Below, in pieces: positions 8,306 to 16,648 of a stretch of 64,000 bases of DNA. The DNA lies in contig BPJP01000004.1 in NCBI GenBank assembly GCA_026004675.1, positions 310,001 through 374,000 of the forward strand, read 5' to 3'. A model generated the notes under the pieces. It searched no databases. It was not told the origin of the DNA and saw only the letters and a program-made list of their open reading frames with translations. The translations under genes and the position numbers were made by a program. This DNA comes from Gemmatales bacterium (lineage in GTDB: Bacteria > Planctomycetota > Planctomycetia > Gemmatales > Gemmataceae). Every line of letters starts with the position of its first letter. The stretch's first letter is position 1.

Positions 8306-9336
8306 ATGAGGATAGGCATTACCTTCGATCTGAAAGGCACAGCTGGAGTTGGTTTCCTCCTCTTCCTCGCTCCCCGACGATTGGGACGAAGAATTCGACG
8401 GTCCCGAAACAATCGAAGGAATTGCGCGAGTCCTCCGGAAGCTGGGGCATGAAGTGCGACTATTGGGGGGACGGGAGGCAGTTGCTGGTTCAACTCATGG
8501 ACGATCCCCCCGATCTGGTTTTCAATTTCGCTGAAGGTCAAGGAACCAGCCGATCCCGTGAAGCCCGCGTACCGGCAGTTTTGGAACTGCTTGGCATCCC
8601 TTACACCGGATCCGATCCACTAACCCTGGCCGCGACATTAGACAAAGATTGCGCCAAACGCCTGGTGGCATCCGAAGGGGTGGCGGTGCCGAATGGCTTC
8701 GTGGTGAGGCCGGATTCAGCGTCGCTTTGGGAAATCCCGGAACATTTTGCTTTCCCGGCCATCGCTAAGCCCGCCTGGGAAGGTTCGAGCAAAGGCATTC
8801 GTCGTCGCTGCCTGGCTCGAACTGCCGACGAACTGAGCGATATCGTTCAGTCGCTTTTGGCTCATTACCAGCAACCGGTCCTCATCGAAGAGTTTATTGA
8901 CGGCGAAGAACTGTCGGTCGGCCTCGTTGGCAATGATCCACCGGAGATTATCGGCGTCTTGCACGTTGTGCCCCGACAAAACCAGCAACCGTTTATCTAC
9001 AGTCTTGAAGTGAAACGCGACTTTCGCCGACAAGTCGGCTACCGTTTGGCCAGATTGCCCGCGGACGTTTACGAACGCGTATGCCTGTCGGCTCAGCGGG
9101 CTTATCAGGTGCTTGGTTGCAGAGACGTTGCCCGTATCGACTTTCGCTTGCACGACAATATCCCCTACTTCCTGGAGGCGAACCCGATTCCGGGGTTGAA
9201 TGCCGAAGTCAGCGACCTGGTCATCCTCGCTGGTCTGGCGGGCTGGAGTTATGACGAGTTGATCGAGGCAATCGTCACATCGGCGATGAAGCGGTTATCG
9301 CTCCACTCGGACGCTGGCCTGCTTTCAAAACGATGA
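8306..9336 (+). CDS. DdlA-like ATP-grasp ligase 1 (frameshifted near the 5' end)
   Basis: ATP-grasp enzyme resembling D-alanine-D-alanine ligase; such enzymes join amino or carboxylic acids through an acyl phosphate. The in-frame body shows LLGIPYTGSD, KPAWEGSSKGI (ATP-grasp strand/loop), LIEEFIDGEELSV, and RIDFR...FLEANPIPGLN (metal-binding Glu/Asn). The N-terminus starts at the ATG at 8306 (MRIGITFDLKG), changes frame at about 8340, continues as LPDDWDEEFDGPETIEGI, and shifts again near 8480. Corrected length is about 343 residues. The C-terminal segment is more divergent than in true Ddl, so the substrate is open. Follows kamA, precedes a second ATP-grasp gene 9 bases downstream. Confidence 0.8.
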
Positions 9337-9345
9337 GGTGGCACC

Positions 9346-10404
9346 ATGAAGAAAACTCGCGTTCTGGTCCTGTTCAATAAACCCGTTTTGACACCCGGCG
9401 AACCGGACTACGAAGCTGAGCAGGATATCATCTATACAGTGGATGTGGTCACGCAGGCACTGCGTGACGGCGGCTACCACGTTTGTTTGTTGGGGGTAGG
9501 AAACGAGCCAGAGGTCTTGCTGAAGGGGATCCGCAAGGAACGCCCGGACGTCATCTTCAACCTCTACGAAGGAATCGCTGATCTACCCAAGACCGAATCC
9601 TACGTTGCTGCTCTGGTCGAGTGGCTCGATATCCCCTACACAGGTTCGAAGTTTCGTGCCTTGTCGTTCGGCCAGCGCAAGCACTTGGTCAAAACGTTGT
9701 TCGTCGGTGCCGGTCTGCCCACAGCCGAGTTCTTCGTCGTCGAGCGACTGCCCGTAACTGATTGCCCGATCGAATTCCCGGTGATCATCAAGCCTGCCGA
9801 ACAAGACGCCAGCGTAGGCATCGATCAAAACGCTGTCGCAGTGAATTCGAAGCAATTAAACGATCGCGTCGGCTTTATCCTTGAAGAATACGGCCCTCCG
9901 GTACTTGTGGAACGTTTTCTAAGAGGAAGGGAGTTGAATGTCGCTTTGATCGAATTGCCCGAACTGCGTCCCTTGCCGCCCTCGGAGATTCTGTTCGTAG
10001 ACGACGATCCCAATTACTGGCCGTTGATCAGTTACGATTCCAAATGGCGTGCCGGGTCGCGGGATGATCGAGCCACACCGCCGAAATACCCGGCTGAGGT
10101 CAGCGACCAGTTGCGCGAGCAACTCCAGGACCTCGCCTGCAAAGCCTTTCGTCTCCTCGATTGCAGTGACTATGCCCGTGTGGACTTCCGCCTTGACGAA
10201 GACGAACGCCCATATATTCTCGAGGTCAACCCCAATCCGGATATCAGCCCCAATGCAGGGTTTGCCAAGGCTCTGAAAACAATCCATTTGCCGTACGAAA
10301 CCTTTGTCTGCAGCATGGTCGAGAACTGCCTCCGGCGCAAGCCTCGCCCGCGCGCCGAGCAGTCCGCACTGGCGGCCATCGCCACTCTTCCTGAGCCCTA
10401 CTAA
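9346..10404 (+). CDS. DdlA-like ATP-grasp ligase 2
   Basis: Intact 352-residue ATP-grasp protein, paralogous in layout to the preceding gene. Motifs in order: PDVIFNLYEG (residues about 68-77), IPYTGSKFRALSF, KPAEQDASVGI (ATP loop), VLVERFLRGRELNVAL, RVDFRLDEDERPYILEVNPNPDI (metal ligands). The usual Ddl C-terminal NTxPG with a following Ser is replaced by NPNPDISPNAGFAKA, which argues against simple D-Ala-D-Ala synthesis. GAGG stands 7 bases before the ATG, and the gap to ligase 1 is 9 bases, so the two are cotranscribed. Function beyond the ATP-grasp fold is not known. Confidence 0.85.
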   Translation: MKKTRVLVLFNKPVLTPGEPDYEAEQDIIYTVDVVTQALRDGGYHVCLLGVGNEPEVLLKGIRKERPDVIFNLYEGIADLPKTESYVAALVEWLDIPYTGSKFRALSFGQRKHLVKTLFVGAGLPTAEFFVVERLPVTDCPIEFPVIIKPAEQDASVGIDQNAVAVNSKQLNDRVGFILEEYGPPVLVERFLRGRELNVALIELPELRPLPPSEILFVDDDPNYWPLISYDSKWRAGSRDDRATPPKYPAEVSDQLREQLQDLACKAFRLLDCSDYARVDFRLDEDERPYILEVNPNPDISPNAGFAKALKTIHLPYETFVCSMVENCLRRKPRPRAEQSALAAIATLPEPY

Positions 10405-10547
10405 ACGACGGCGACACGAGATTTCGATGCTCCGGCAAACTCATCCCGTTCGCCCCTCTTTTTTGTCTCTTTGCTACTTGCCGATCCCGTATAACAACCG
10501 AAACAGATCGCGAAGGTGAAAACACAGAAGCCATTACGAGGATATTG

Positions 10548-11214
10548 ATGCGTCCGATCGCCGATGGTGTCTACCAGTTCGATGGGTTTTCCTCGCGATC
10601 TCATTAACATTTATCTGGTGGGAGATGTTTTGATCGATGCAGGAACGCGATGGTCTAAACGTCGGATTCTGAAAACAACTCGGCGGACGCAAACTGTCGC
10701 TGATCGCATTGACGCATTGCCATCCCGACCATCAAGGATGTGCAAAATATTTCTGCCAGAAATTTTAAAAGCGCCGTTTGGCTTGCCACCGCGCTGATGT
10801 ACCGGCAATGGAAGGCCGTGAACCCATGCTGCCAAAAAAATCGCATGTTTGCGCCTGTCGGCACGGCCTTTGGTCCGGACCCACCGCATTCGGGTCTCGC
10901 GCGTCCTGGACGACGGTGATGAAGTAGCCGGCTTTCGCGTGGTCCACGCGCCCGGGCCATACGCCTGGGCCATGTCATTTTCTTTCGCGATACGGACCGC
11001 CTGGCCATTGCAGGTGATGTGCTGGCGAACATTCATTTCCTGACCCTTCGCCCCGGTCTGCGCGAACCACCTTGGTTCTTTTCGGCATGATCCGCTCGAG
11101 AATCGACGTTCGATTACGTCTGCTTGCGGAGTTGGAACCAAGACTCGTTTGCCTCGGTCCATGGTCCGCCTTTGCGTGAACCAGAAATCGCCCGGCTACG
11201 CATGTGGGTGTTGA
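10548..11214 (+). CDS. MBL-fold metallo-hydrolase (multiply frameshifted)
   Basis: Metallo-beta-lactamase fold hydrolase of glyoxalase-II-like type. The start MRPIADGVYQFDG and the segments INIYLVGDVLIDAGTRW, LTHCHPDHQG (HxHxDH metal motif), VVHAPGH-like, RLAIAGDVL and REPPWFFSA are in the right order but spread over all three frames, with indels at about 10600, 10670, 10780, 10850, 10970 and 11110. The end is taken as the TGA at 11212-11214, just inside the ribosome-binding site of the next gene. GAGG precedes the ATG by 7 bases. The substrate cannot be told. Whether the gene is truly broken or only misread is unresolved. Confidence 0.65.
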
Positions 11215-11223
11215 GGAAAATAC

Positions 11224-11978
11224 ATGAAAATACTGATCACTGCCGGCAATACGCTCGCGCCGGTCGATCGCGTCCGCTGTCTGACGAACATCTTTACCGG
11301 CCGAACTGGCGCGCTGGTCGCGCTGGAAGCGCACGCAACGCGGCCATGAAGTAACCTTGCTCACTTCCCCGTCCCGACGTTCTCCAAGTCGAAGCCCCCC
11401 GTCGCCGAGCTTGAGTTCACCATCAAGTGTTGCCCTGACCTTTTCGGAATTGAGCGACGCCATGGAGAGGGCAATAGCGAGAGAAGGCTATGACGCCATT
11501 GTCCATAGTGCCGCGGTCAATGACTTCCAACCCGTTGGCGCCTACGCGGTCGCTGGGAATACCGCTTTCCGCGATGGCCTTTGGGAATCGACCTCGAATC
11601 GTCCCACCGGAAACTCATCGAGCAGCGAGAGGGCAAAGATTTCCAGCGACCATGCCCGAATTGTGGTTGCGCCTTGTGCGTACCCCAAAACTGGTCGATC
11701 GAATTCGTGGCGATTGGGGGCTTTTCGCGGTCTCCTTAGTCCAAGTTTAAGCTGGAAGTTGACTGCTCCGAGCAACAATTGCTTGCCAGGGCGGAAACGA
11801 TCGCGACAACAGTCCGATGCCGACTTGATGGTCGCCAATCGGCTCGAAGACGTCCATCTTTGTGCCTATATCGGACCACTGGAACGGTTGACTATGAGCG
11901 GGTCGATCGAAGCCAGTTGGCTTCTCGGCTTGTCGACGAGTTGGAACGACTCTCTACCGGGATCGGCAACATGGCTAA
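11224..11978 (+). CDS. coaB: Phosphopantothenate-cysteine ligase, separate CoaB (frameshifted)
   Basis: Coenzyme A synthesis enzyme joining 4'-phosphopantothenate to cysteine. Pieces in order: MKILITAGNTLAPVDRVRCL with TNIFTGRTGA, GHEVTLLTS, EGYDAIVHSAAVNDF (family NDF motif), KISSD, then LVKFKLEVD-like, QSDADLMVANRLEDV, and a C-terminal SRLVDELERL. Frame changes occur at about 11338, 11580, 11660, 11700-11760 and 11890. TGAGGA lies before the ATG. In one frame the end runs directly into the next gene; with one further shift it stops at the TAA at 11976-11978, overlapping the coaC ATG. The family call is firm, the exact end is not. Confidence 0.75.
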
Positions 11979-12609
11979 GGTTCTCCTCGGAGTGACAGGT
12001 TCGGTCGCCGCCATCCGCACGCCGGACCTGTACAAGGCTCTTCGCGATGCCGACCATTGAAATCAAGATCATTGCCACTCGACCTTCCCTCTATTTTTTC
12101 AATCCCCAATCCAGCGATTTCCCCAGCGGTACTTTTCTGACCGATTGCGGACGAATGGCCGGGGCGTGGAGGCAAGGACCGTCCTTTACCAACGGGGCGA
12201 TCCGATTTTGCACATCGAGCTGCGCCGGTGGGCGGATTTGCTTCTGATCGCTCCTCTCGATGCCAATACGCTCGCCAAACTGGCGCATGGCCTGGCGGAT
12301 AACTGCCTGACATGCGTTTGGCGTGCCTGGGATCGGCATCGTCCTGTCGTACTGGCGCCGGCCATGAATACGCTGATGTGGACCCATCCGATGACGCGGC
12401 GCCATTTGCGCCTGCTTGTACCTGATGGCCACGTTGTGCCGGCCAGCCTTGGCGAAGATGAGCTGGTTGCCTGGATCAACGATCGCGTGGAAGGCATGCA
12501 CATCGTGCCGATTCAGACGAAGCAACTGGCTTGCGGCGATGTTGGCCCTGGTGCCATGGCGGAGATAGACGATATCCTGAAAGCTGTGGACAAGCTGGTG
12601 GGTGTTTAG
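11971..12609 (+). CDS. coaC: Phosphopantothenoylcysteine decarboxylase, CoaC (frameshifted near 5' end)
   Basis: Flavoprotein that decarboxylates 4'-phosphopantothenoylcysteine, the next step after CoaB. The N-terminus MAKVLLGVTGSVAAIRT is typical; after two indels (about 12055 and 12130) the frame stays open with LLIAPLDANTLAKLAHGLADN (FMN/substrate site, about 12241-12303) and PAMNTLMWTHP, the substrate-recognition clamp. Usual length about 190-210 residues. In most bacteria CoaC and CoaB form one CoaC-CoaB polypeptide; here they appear as adjacent units in the order B then C. Confidence is high for family, lower for the exact translation. Confidence 0.82.
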
Positions 12610-12678
12610 AGCGCATTCCAGATCGGCGACGGTTGGTGTAGACTATCTGGGGCGAAATCGGAGAGTGCAGCGCTAGCG

Positions 12679-13152
12679 ATGATAGACTCCGTCTTGCCAA
12701 TACTGATGTCGCCGTGGGTTGTCGCCGGTTTGGCGGCAGTGTCAGCGACCCTGGTTGTTGCCGGTATTATCATGTGGCTGCGTCGGCGGCGCAAACCGAA
12801 AGGCGTAATCGTTTATCTCCTCGAAAAGCCGCAGGAGAAACCGAAATCCGCGGACAAGCGCTCCTCCTTGCGCCGCAAGGGGCATCCGGTCGATGTGATT
12901 ATCACCGACGAAAAAGGAGGAAACGAACGTCGCGGGATCGTGCTTGATCGTTCGATGTCGGGGATGTGCTTGAGTTCGGATATTCCCGTGAAAGTGGGAG
13001 AAATCGTTCGTGTCCGCCGGGTCGGTGCGAGTAAAGCAGAACCTTGGCTTCGGCTACAAGTCAGGAATTGCCGATTTGCTGTTAGCAACTATGAACTGGG
13101 CTGCTTATTCGTCGAAACGCCGCCAGCAAGCGTGTTGATTCACTTCGGCTAA
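12679..13152 (+). CDS. Membrane-anchored PilZ domain protein
   Basis: Protein of 157 residues with one N-terminal transmembrane helix (about 12-34), a basic stop (RRRRKPK) and a PilZ domain. The c-di-GMP contact motifs are both visible: RxxxR at R61-R65 and DxSxxG at D90-G95. This suggests a membrane-tethered c-di-GMP receptor, but nothing nearby identifies the partner. It lies 69 bases after coaC and is convergent with the HTH-receiver gene. Confidence 0.75.
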   Translation: MIDSVLPILMSPWVVAGLAAVSATLVVAGIIMWLRRRRKPKGVIVYLLEKPQEKPKSADKRSSLRRKGHPVDVIITDEKGGNERRGIVLDRSMSGMCLSSDIPVKVGEIVRVRRVGASKAEPWLRLQVRNCRFAVSNYELGCLFVETPPASVLIHFG

Positions 13153-13180
13153 AGGCGCCTTTGGCGTGGGGACGAACAAA

Positions 13181-13210
13181 AACACCGTGCCCGAATTCGA
13201 GCACGGTGTT
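13181..13210 (-). terminator. Rho-independent terminator on the minus strand
   Basis: Perfect 10-base stem (13181-13190 with 13201-13210) around a 10-base loop. Read on the minus strand the stem is followed by TTTTTG, a short U-run, so it would end transcripts of the HTH-receiver gene, whose stop is about 155 bases upstream. On the plus strand no U-run follows. Confidence 0.6.
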
Positions 13211-13364
13211 GGCTCATTCCCAGCCGGGCTGATCGTGTTGCCGACCACTGGGTCGCGAGCAGCTGGCGGCGAAACGATCAACCGGCGGTTATCGATCAGA
13301 CCGGGTGCTTGCCGGCGAATCGGCGAACCGATCGTGCAAGCGATGCCGCGTGGCCGCTGAGATT

Positions 13365-13943
13365 CTACAAAGCGGCCCGCTTTTCCTCGACCAGCGTGCG
13401 AATGCGTTCGGCAAGGAGAGCAACATCGAAAGGCTTCTTAAAAGCTTCATTGAAGCCGTATTCGGTGAGGCTTTCCGGCGCGACTTCATCCTCGCTGGCT
13501 AACGCGATAATGATGGTGGATTCATATTGGGGATTCCGCCGCAGGTTTTGGGCAATTTGCAGCGCTTCGCTGCGGCCCATGGCCAGATCGATAATGATGG
13601 AATCGGGATGGAAGCTTTCGGCCTGGATGCCGGCTTCGAAGCCGCTATTGGCGAATTCATAGCGGAAGCCGTTCTCCTCCGTGAGAAGTTCCTTCATGCG
13701 GTCGATGAGGAGTTTCTCAGCGCCGATAATGAGGATTTTGTGCCATCCCTCTTCCTCCAGTTCCCCCAAGGGCATGCCATGTTCCTTGAGGAATTTGATG
13801 AGTTGTTCACGCGGGATGCGGCGATCCTGGCTGCCCGGAATCCGGTAGCCACGAAGCCGACCCGAATCGAACCATTTGCTGACGGTGCGCGGTGCGACCT
13901 TACAGATTTTCGCGACCTGTCCGGTGGTAAAAACTTTTTTCAT
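13365..13943 (-). CDS. HTH (MerR/excisionase-type)-receiver fusion regulator
   Basis: Protein of 192 residues. Residues 1-55 are a MerR/excisionase-like helix-turn-helix (TTGQVAKICKVAPRTVSKWF, then RRIPREQL). Residues 67-185 resemble a CheY receiver: the phospho-acceptor position is Asp119 (SIIIDLAMG) and the conserved Lys is K170 (FKKPFD). The acidic pair that normally binds Mg2+ at the start of the receiver is replaced by GAE (residues 74-76), so phosphorylation may be impaired. The DNA-binding part comes before the receiver, opposite to most response regulators. No sensor kinase is adjacent. Ends at a candidate terminator. Confidence 0.8.
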   Translation of the reverse strand: MKKVFTTGQVAKICKVAPRTVSKWFDSGRLRGYRIPGSQDRRIPREQLIKFLKEHGMPLGELEEEGWHKILIIGAEKLLIDRMKELLTEENGFRYEFANSGFEAGIQAESFHPDSIIIDLAMGRSEALQIAQNLRRNPQYESTIIIALASEDEVAPESLTEYGFNEAFKKPFDVALLAERIRTLVEEKRAAL

Positions 13944-14592
13944 TTGGCAGGCACTCCGATTTAACGATTGCTGAGCCTACTCTCGACAGGCCGTAAGCGG
14001 GTGGCCCGAACGAAAGCCGTTCGCCCAGCCCCGTGGTTCGTGCATCCGTGCGGTAGCGGAATCGACCATCGGCCTTTTCCGACGCGGGGATCGGAACCGA
14101 CTCTCAGGGCGGGTTGGTAATACTTGCCAGCCGAGCGGCTTCACCCAGAATGCGGGTTCGTAGCTCGTCCCGCCGGATGTTTTCCGTCTCGGCTCGTTCT
14201 TATCATCGGCTAGATGTGTCCCCAAGATGAGAAAAAGGCCATAACTTGGGAGAATTCTGCCGATTCGCCCTATGATGCCTTTTCCTCCCCTTGCCGCGAT
14301 TGCCATTGATGGACGCATCGAAGGAACAACCGCATGCCCAGTCCCAGGTGCCGTGCCAAGCGTCAACTTCTGCATGACCGTTGCCCACTTCGAGTTCAAG
14401 ACCACCGTGTCTTGAACTCCGCAACGACGATGGTGACGGTTGTGCCGGTAACCGGCTTCTTTCCCGTCCCACCTGCCATTCTAACGCTCAAGGCAAGGCC
14501 GACCTCTCGCCCCTTTTTTCCCCCACAATCTGTTAACCTCCTAACAAGCGTAAATCCGGCCGATCCTCTTTGTATCTTTCATAGCCCTGATA
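13944..14592. other. Gene-free stretch
   Basis: About 650 bases (885 up to the next start codon) without a convincing gene. Open frames here are short and show no family pattern. One small hairpin (GAACG-aaagc-CGTTC, about 14009-14023) was seen. No tRNA-like or other known RNA fold was recognised. Confidence 0.5.
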
Positions 14593-14621
14593 TTGGCACT
14601 TCTCCAAGCGTGCACTATAAT
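14593..14621 (+). promoter_or_regulatory. Strong sigma70-type promoter candidate
   Basis: TTGGCA (14593-14598) and a perfect TATAAT (14616-14621) with a 17-base spacer. It points toward the ComEA-like gene whose ATG is 208 bases from the -10, leaving a long leader. A second TATAAT at 14817-14822 lies just before that ATG but has a weak -35. Confidence 0.5.
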
Positions 14622-14828
14622 CAATATGTCCCGCTGTTCGATGATGCTCGGTGATGGGCGACACCAAGCTGATTCGGCAGTGGGACATTTATTTGCGCTC
14701 GTCGGACGGTTCAGGGAAAACCTGAATTGGACAGCCTCTGGCGCACACACGCTTTCTCTCGACCCGGACTTCACCAACAACACCAGTTCCCTCGTTCCAA
14801 ATCCCATCGTAGCGGGTATAATCGCGTC

Positions 14829-15464
14829 ATGGTCCGCCTCGGCATGAACCAAACGGATGGAAACGCTGCCTCCTCCATGCAAGGGGTCTGGCCATTGTCT
14901 GCGCAGTGGGTCGTGGCCGGCGGAACAGCATTGCTCGCCAGCTTCTTGACGATCCATTTCTGGCTGACAACCACGGCCGGACCGCGCCCTGGTCTTCTGA
15001 CGCCTTCCGCCGATCACTATCGCGTCGACCTGAACCAGGCCGGCAGATCGGAACTGTTGCAGCTACCCCAACTCGGCGACACGCTTGTCGACCGGATTCT
15101 GGAATATCGGCAACGCCATGGCCTGTTCCAAAAACCAGAAGACCTGTTGGCTATTCCAGGAATTGGCCCCGCCCGGTTCGACCGTCTTCGACCTCTGATA
15201 TTCGTCACGGGAGCGGATCAGCAGGGTGCTCGTCCTGCCATTAAAGACGGAAAGAAAAACCAGAAACCGAAGCCGAAGATCAATGTCAATACCGCCAATC
15301 GTGCCGAATTGGAGCAGCTTCCGCGAATCGGTCCGAAGTTGGCTCAGGCGATCATCGCCGAGCGCAATAAACGTCCCTTTGCAAGCATCGATGATTTGGA
15401 CCGGGTTCGTGGCATCGGCAAAAAGACGGTCGAGCGGCTTCGCCCCTATGTGACGGTCGATTAA
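14829..15464 (+). CDS. ComEA-like helix-hairpin-helix protein
   Basis: Membrane-anchored DNA-binding protein of 211 residues. After a short polar start there is one transmembrane helix (about residues 28-50), then two ComEA-type tandem helix-hairpin-helix regions: one around VDLNQAGRSELLQLPQLGD...IPGIGPARFDRL and one around INVNTANRAELEQLPRIGP...VRGIGKKTVERL. A basic linker separates them. ComEA proteins bind double-stranded DNA during uptake; other members act in DNA repair or have no known role. No other competence genes are nearby, so uptake is only possible. I used the ATG at 14829; 14844 is an alternative. Confidence 0.8.
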   Translation: MVRLGMNQTDGNAASSMQGVWPLSAQWVVAGGTALLASFLTIHFWLTTTAGPRPGLLTPSADHYRVDLNQAGRSELLQLPQLGDTLVDRILEYRQRHGLFQKPEDLLAIPGIGPARFDRLRPLIFVTGADQQGARPAIKDGKKNQKPKPKINVNTANRAELEQLPRIGPKLAQAIIAERNKRPFASIDDLDRVRGIGKKTVERLRPYVTVD

Positions 15465-15503
15465 GCAAGGCCTTCGTCCGCCAATCCGCCCCCTGGCGAT
15501 TCG

Positions 15504-16262
15504 TTACACGCGTCCGCCTCCATCAACGACCAGGACCTGTCCCGTCATATAGGCGGAGTCGTTCGAGATGAGAAAAAGCACAGCACCGACGACGTCTTCG
15601 GGTTGGCCGTGGCGCTTGAGCGGAATGGAAGATATCCAACGGTGGTAAAGCTCTTCGTCATGGAAGAGAGCTGCGGAAAACCTGGTTTCGATCAATCCGG
15701 GAGCGACGGCGTTGACACGAATTTCGGGGCCCAATTCTTTTGCCAAAGCTTTGGTCAGCCCGATCAATGCCGTCTTGCTAACGCTGTAGGCACCCAAACC
15801 CGGAATCGGATCGAGTCCCGCGACCGATGTCATCAAGACAATCGAACCTTGGCCCAGGCTTTTCATTCGTCGGGCGGCTAAAGCTGCAGTGAGCCACGCG
15901 CCGGTCACATTGACATCGAAGATTTTTTGCCAGGCCGAAGGTTCCGTTTCGACAAGCGGCGCCATGATCGGATTGGTACCGGCGTTGACGACGACGGCGT
16001 CGGCAGCAAAGCCTTCCGCATCGAGGGTATCGAATAGCTTCCGGATTTGTTCGCTTTCGCCTTGATGGCAGGGAACCGGCAATACGGAGGCAGCGCCGGC
16101 GCTTCGCAACAGATCAGCCGCCGCCTCGAGTGCATCGGCTTTTCTTCCGGTTATAGCCAGCGATGCTCCTGATCGAGCCAGAGCGTGTGCCACTGCCAGA
16201 CCGATGCCGCGACTGGCTCCCGTCACCATGACGGATCGTTGCTGAAATTCGTGTGCGTTCAT
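15504..16262 (-). CDS. SDR family oxidoreductase
   Basis: NAD(P)-dependent short-chain dehydrogenase/reductase of classical type, 252 residues. TGASRGIG (residues 15-22) is the cofactor motif, NAG the structural one, and the catalytic Ser-Tyr-Lys is given by TSVAG and YSVSK. The C-terminal region MTGQVLVVDGG is usual. R at the end of the second strand (ITGRKAD) favours NADPH. The substrate is unknown. Divergent from the P-II gene, with 48 bases between the two starts. Confidence 0.9.
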   Translation of the reverse strand: MNAHEFQQRSVMVTGASRGIGLAVAHALARSGASLAITGRKADALEAAADLLRSAGAASVLPVPCHQGESEQIRKLFDTLDAEGFAADAVVVNAGTNPIMAPLVETEPSAWQKIFDVNVTGAWLTAALAARRMKSLGQGSIVLMTSVAGLDPIPGLGAYSVSKTALIGLTKALAKELGPEIRVNAVAPGLIETRFSAALFHDEELYHRWISSIPLKRHGQPEDVVGAVLFLISNDSAYMTGQVLVVDGGGRV

Positions 16263-16310
16263 GCTTTAATAGCGTTCGGAAAAACCGAGGAACAAACAGG
16301 CAAGTGCATC

Positions 16311-16625
16311 ATGAAGCAATTGACTGTCATCGTCAAACCTTTCCGTGCGGAAGCGGTTTTGAAGGCGATTGCGGAACTCGACGTCTTGTCCTGCGTCGTA
16401 CGCGAGGTGAAGGGCTATAGTCGCCAAAAAAGCTATTTGGACCGATACGTGGGCAGCGAGTACAGCATGGCCTTTTTACCTAAAGTCGAGATCAACGTCG
16501 CGGTCGATGACGACAAGGTCGAGGAAGTGGCCAACAAAATAACTCGCGTGGCGCGGACCGGCCGCATGGGTGATGGCAAAATCTTCGTCATGCCGATGGC
16601 CTGGCCCGAACCGATTACCTTCTAG
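16311..16625 (+). CDS. P-II family nitrogen regulatory protein
   Basis: Small trimeric signal protein of 104 residues. The P-II core is clear: KQLTVIVKPF, VKGYSRQKSY, the T-loop YVGSEY with Tyr51 (the uridylylation site in GlnB/GlnK) in place, LPKVEINVAV, and the B-loop TGRMGDGKIFV. The C-terminus ends in PMAWPEPITF instead of the usual RTGE-type tail. No amtB or glnA is adjacent, which is unusual for a GlnK. The ATG at 16311 gives the normal N-terminus. It probably senses 2-oxoglutarate/ATP, but the partner is unknown. Confidence 0.85.
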   Translation: MKQLTVIVKPFRAEAVLKAIAELDVLSCVVREVKGYSRQKSYLDRYVGSEYSMAFLPKVEINVAVDDDKVEEVANKITRVARTGRMGDGKIFVMPMAWPEPITF

Positions 16626-16648
16626 CCTTCAAACGACCGGCTCGCATT

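Noticed and set aside
13365..13943. Classical two-component response regulator
   Set aside because: The HTH is N-terminal, the acidic Mg2+ pair is missing and there is no adjacent sensor kinase.
14156..14180. TTC-G-containing arm resembling a tRNA T-loop
   Set aside because: Stem pairing does not fit a T-arm and no anticodon or acceptor stem could be folded around it.
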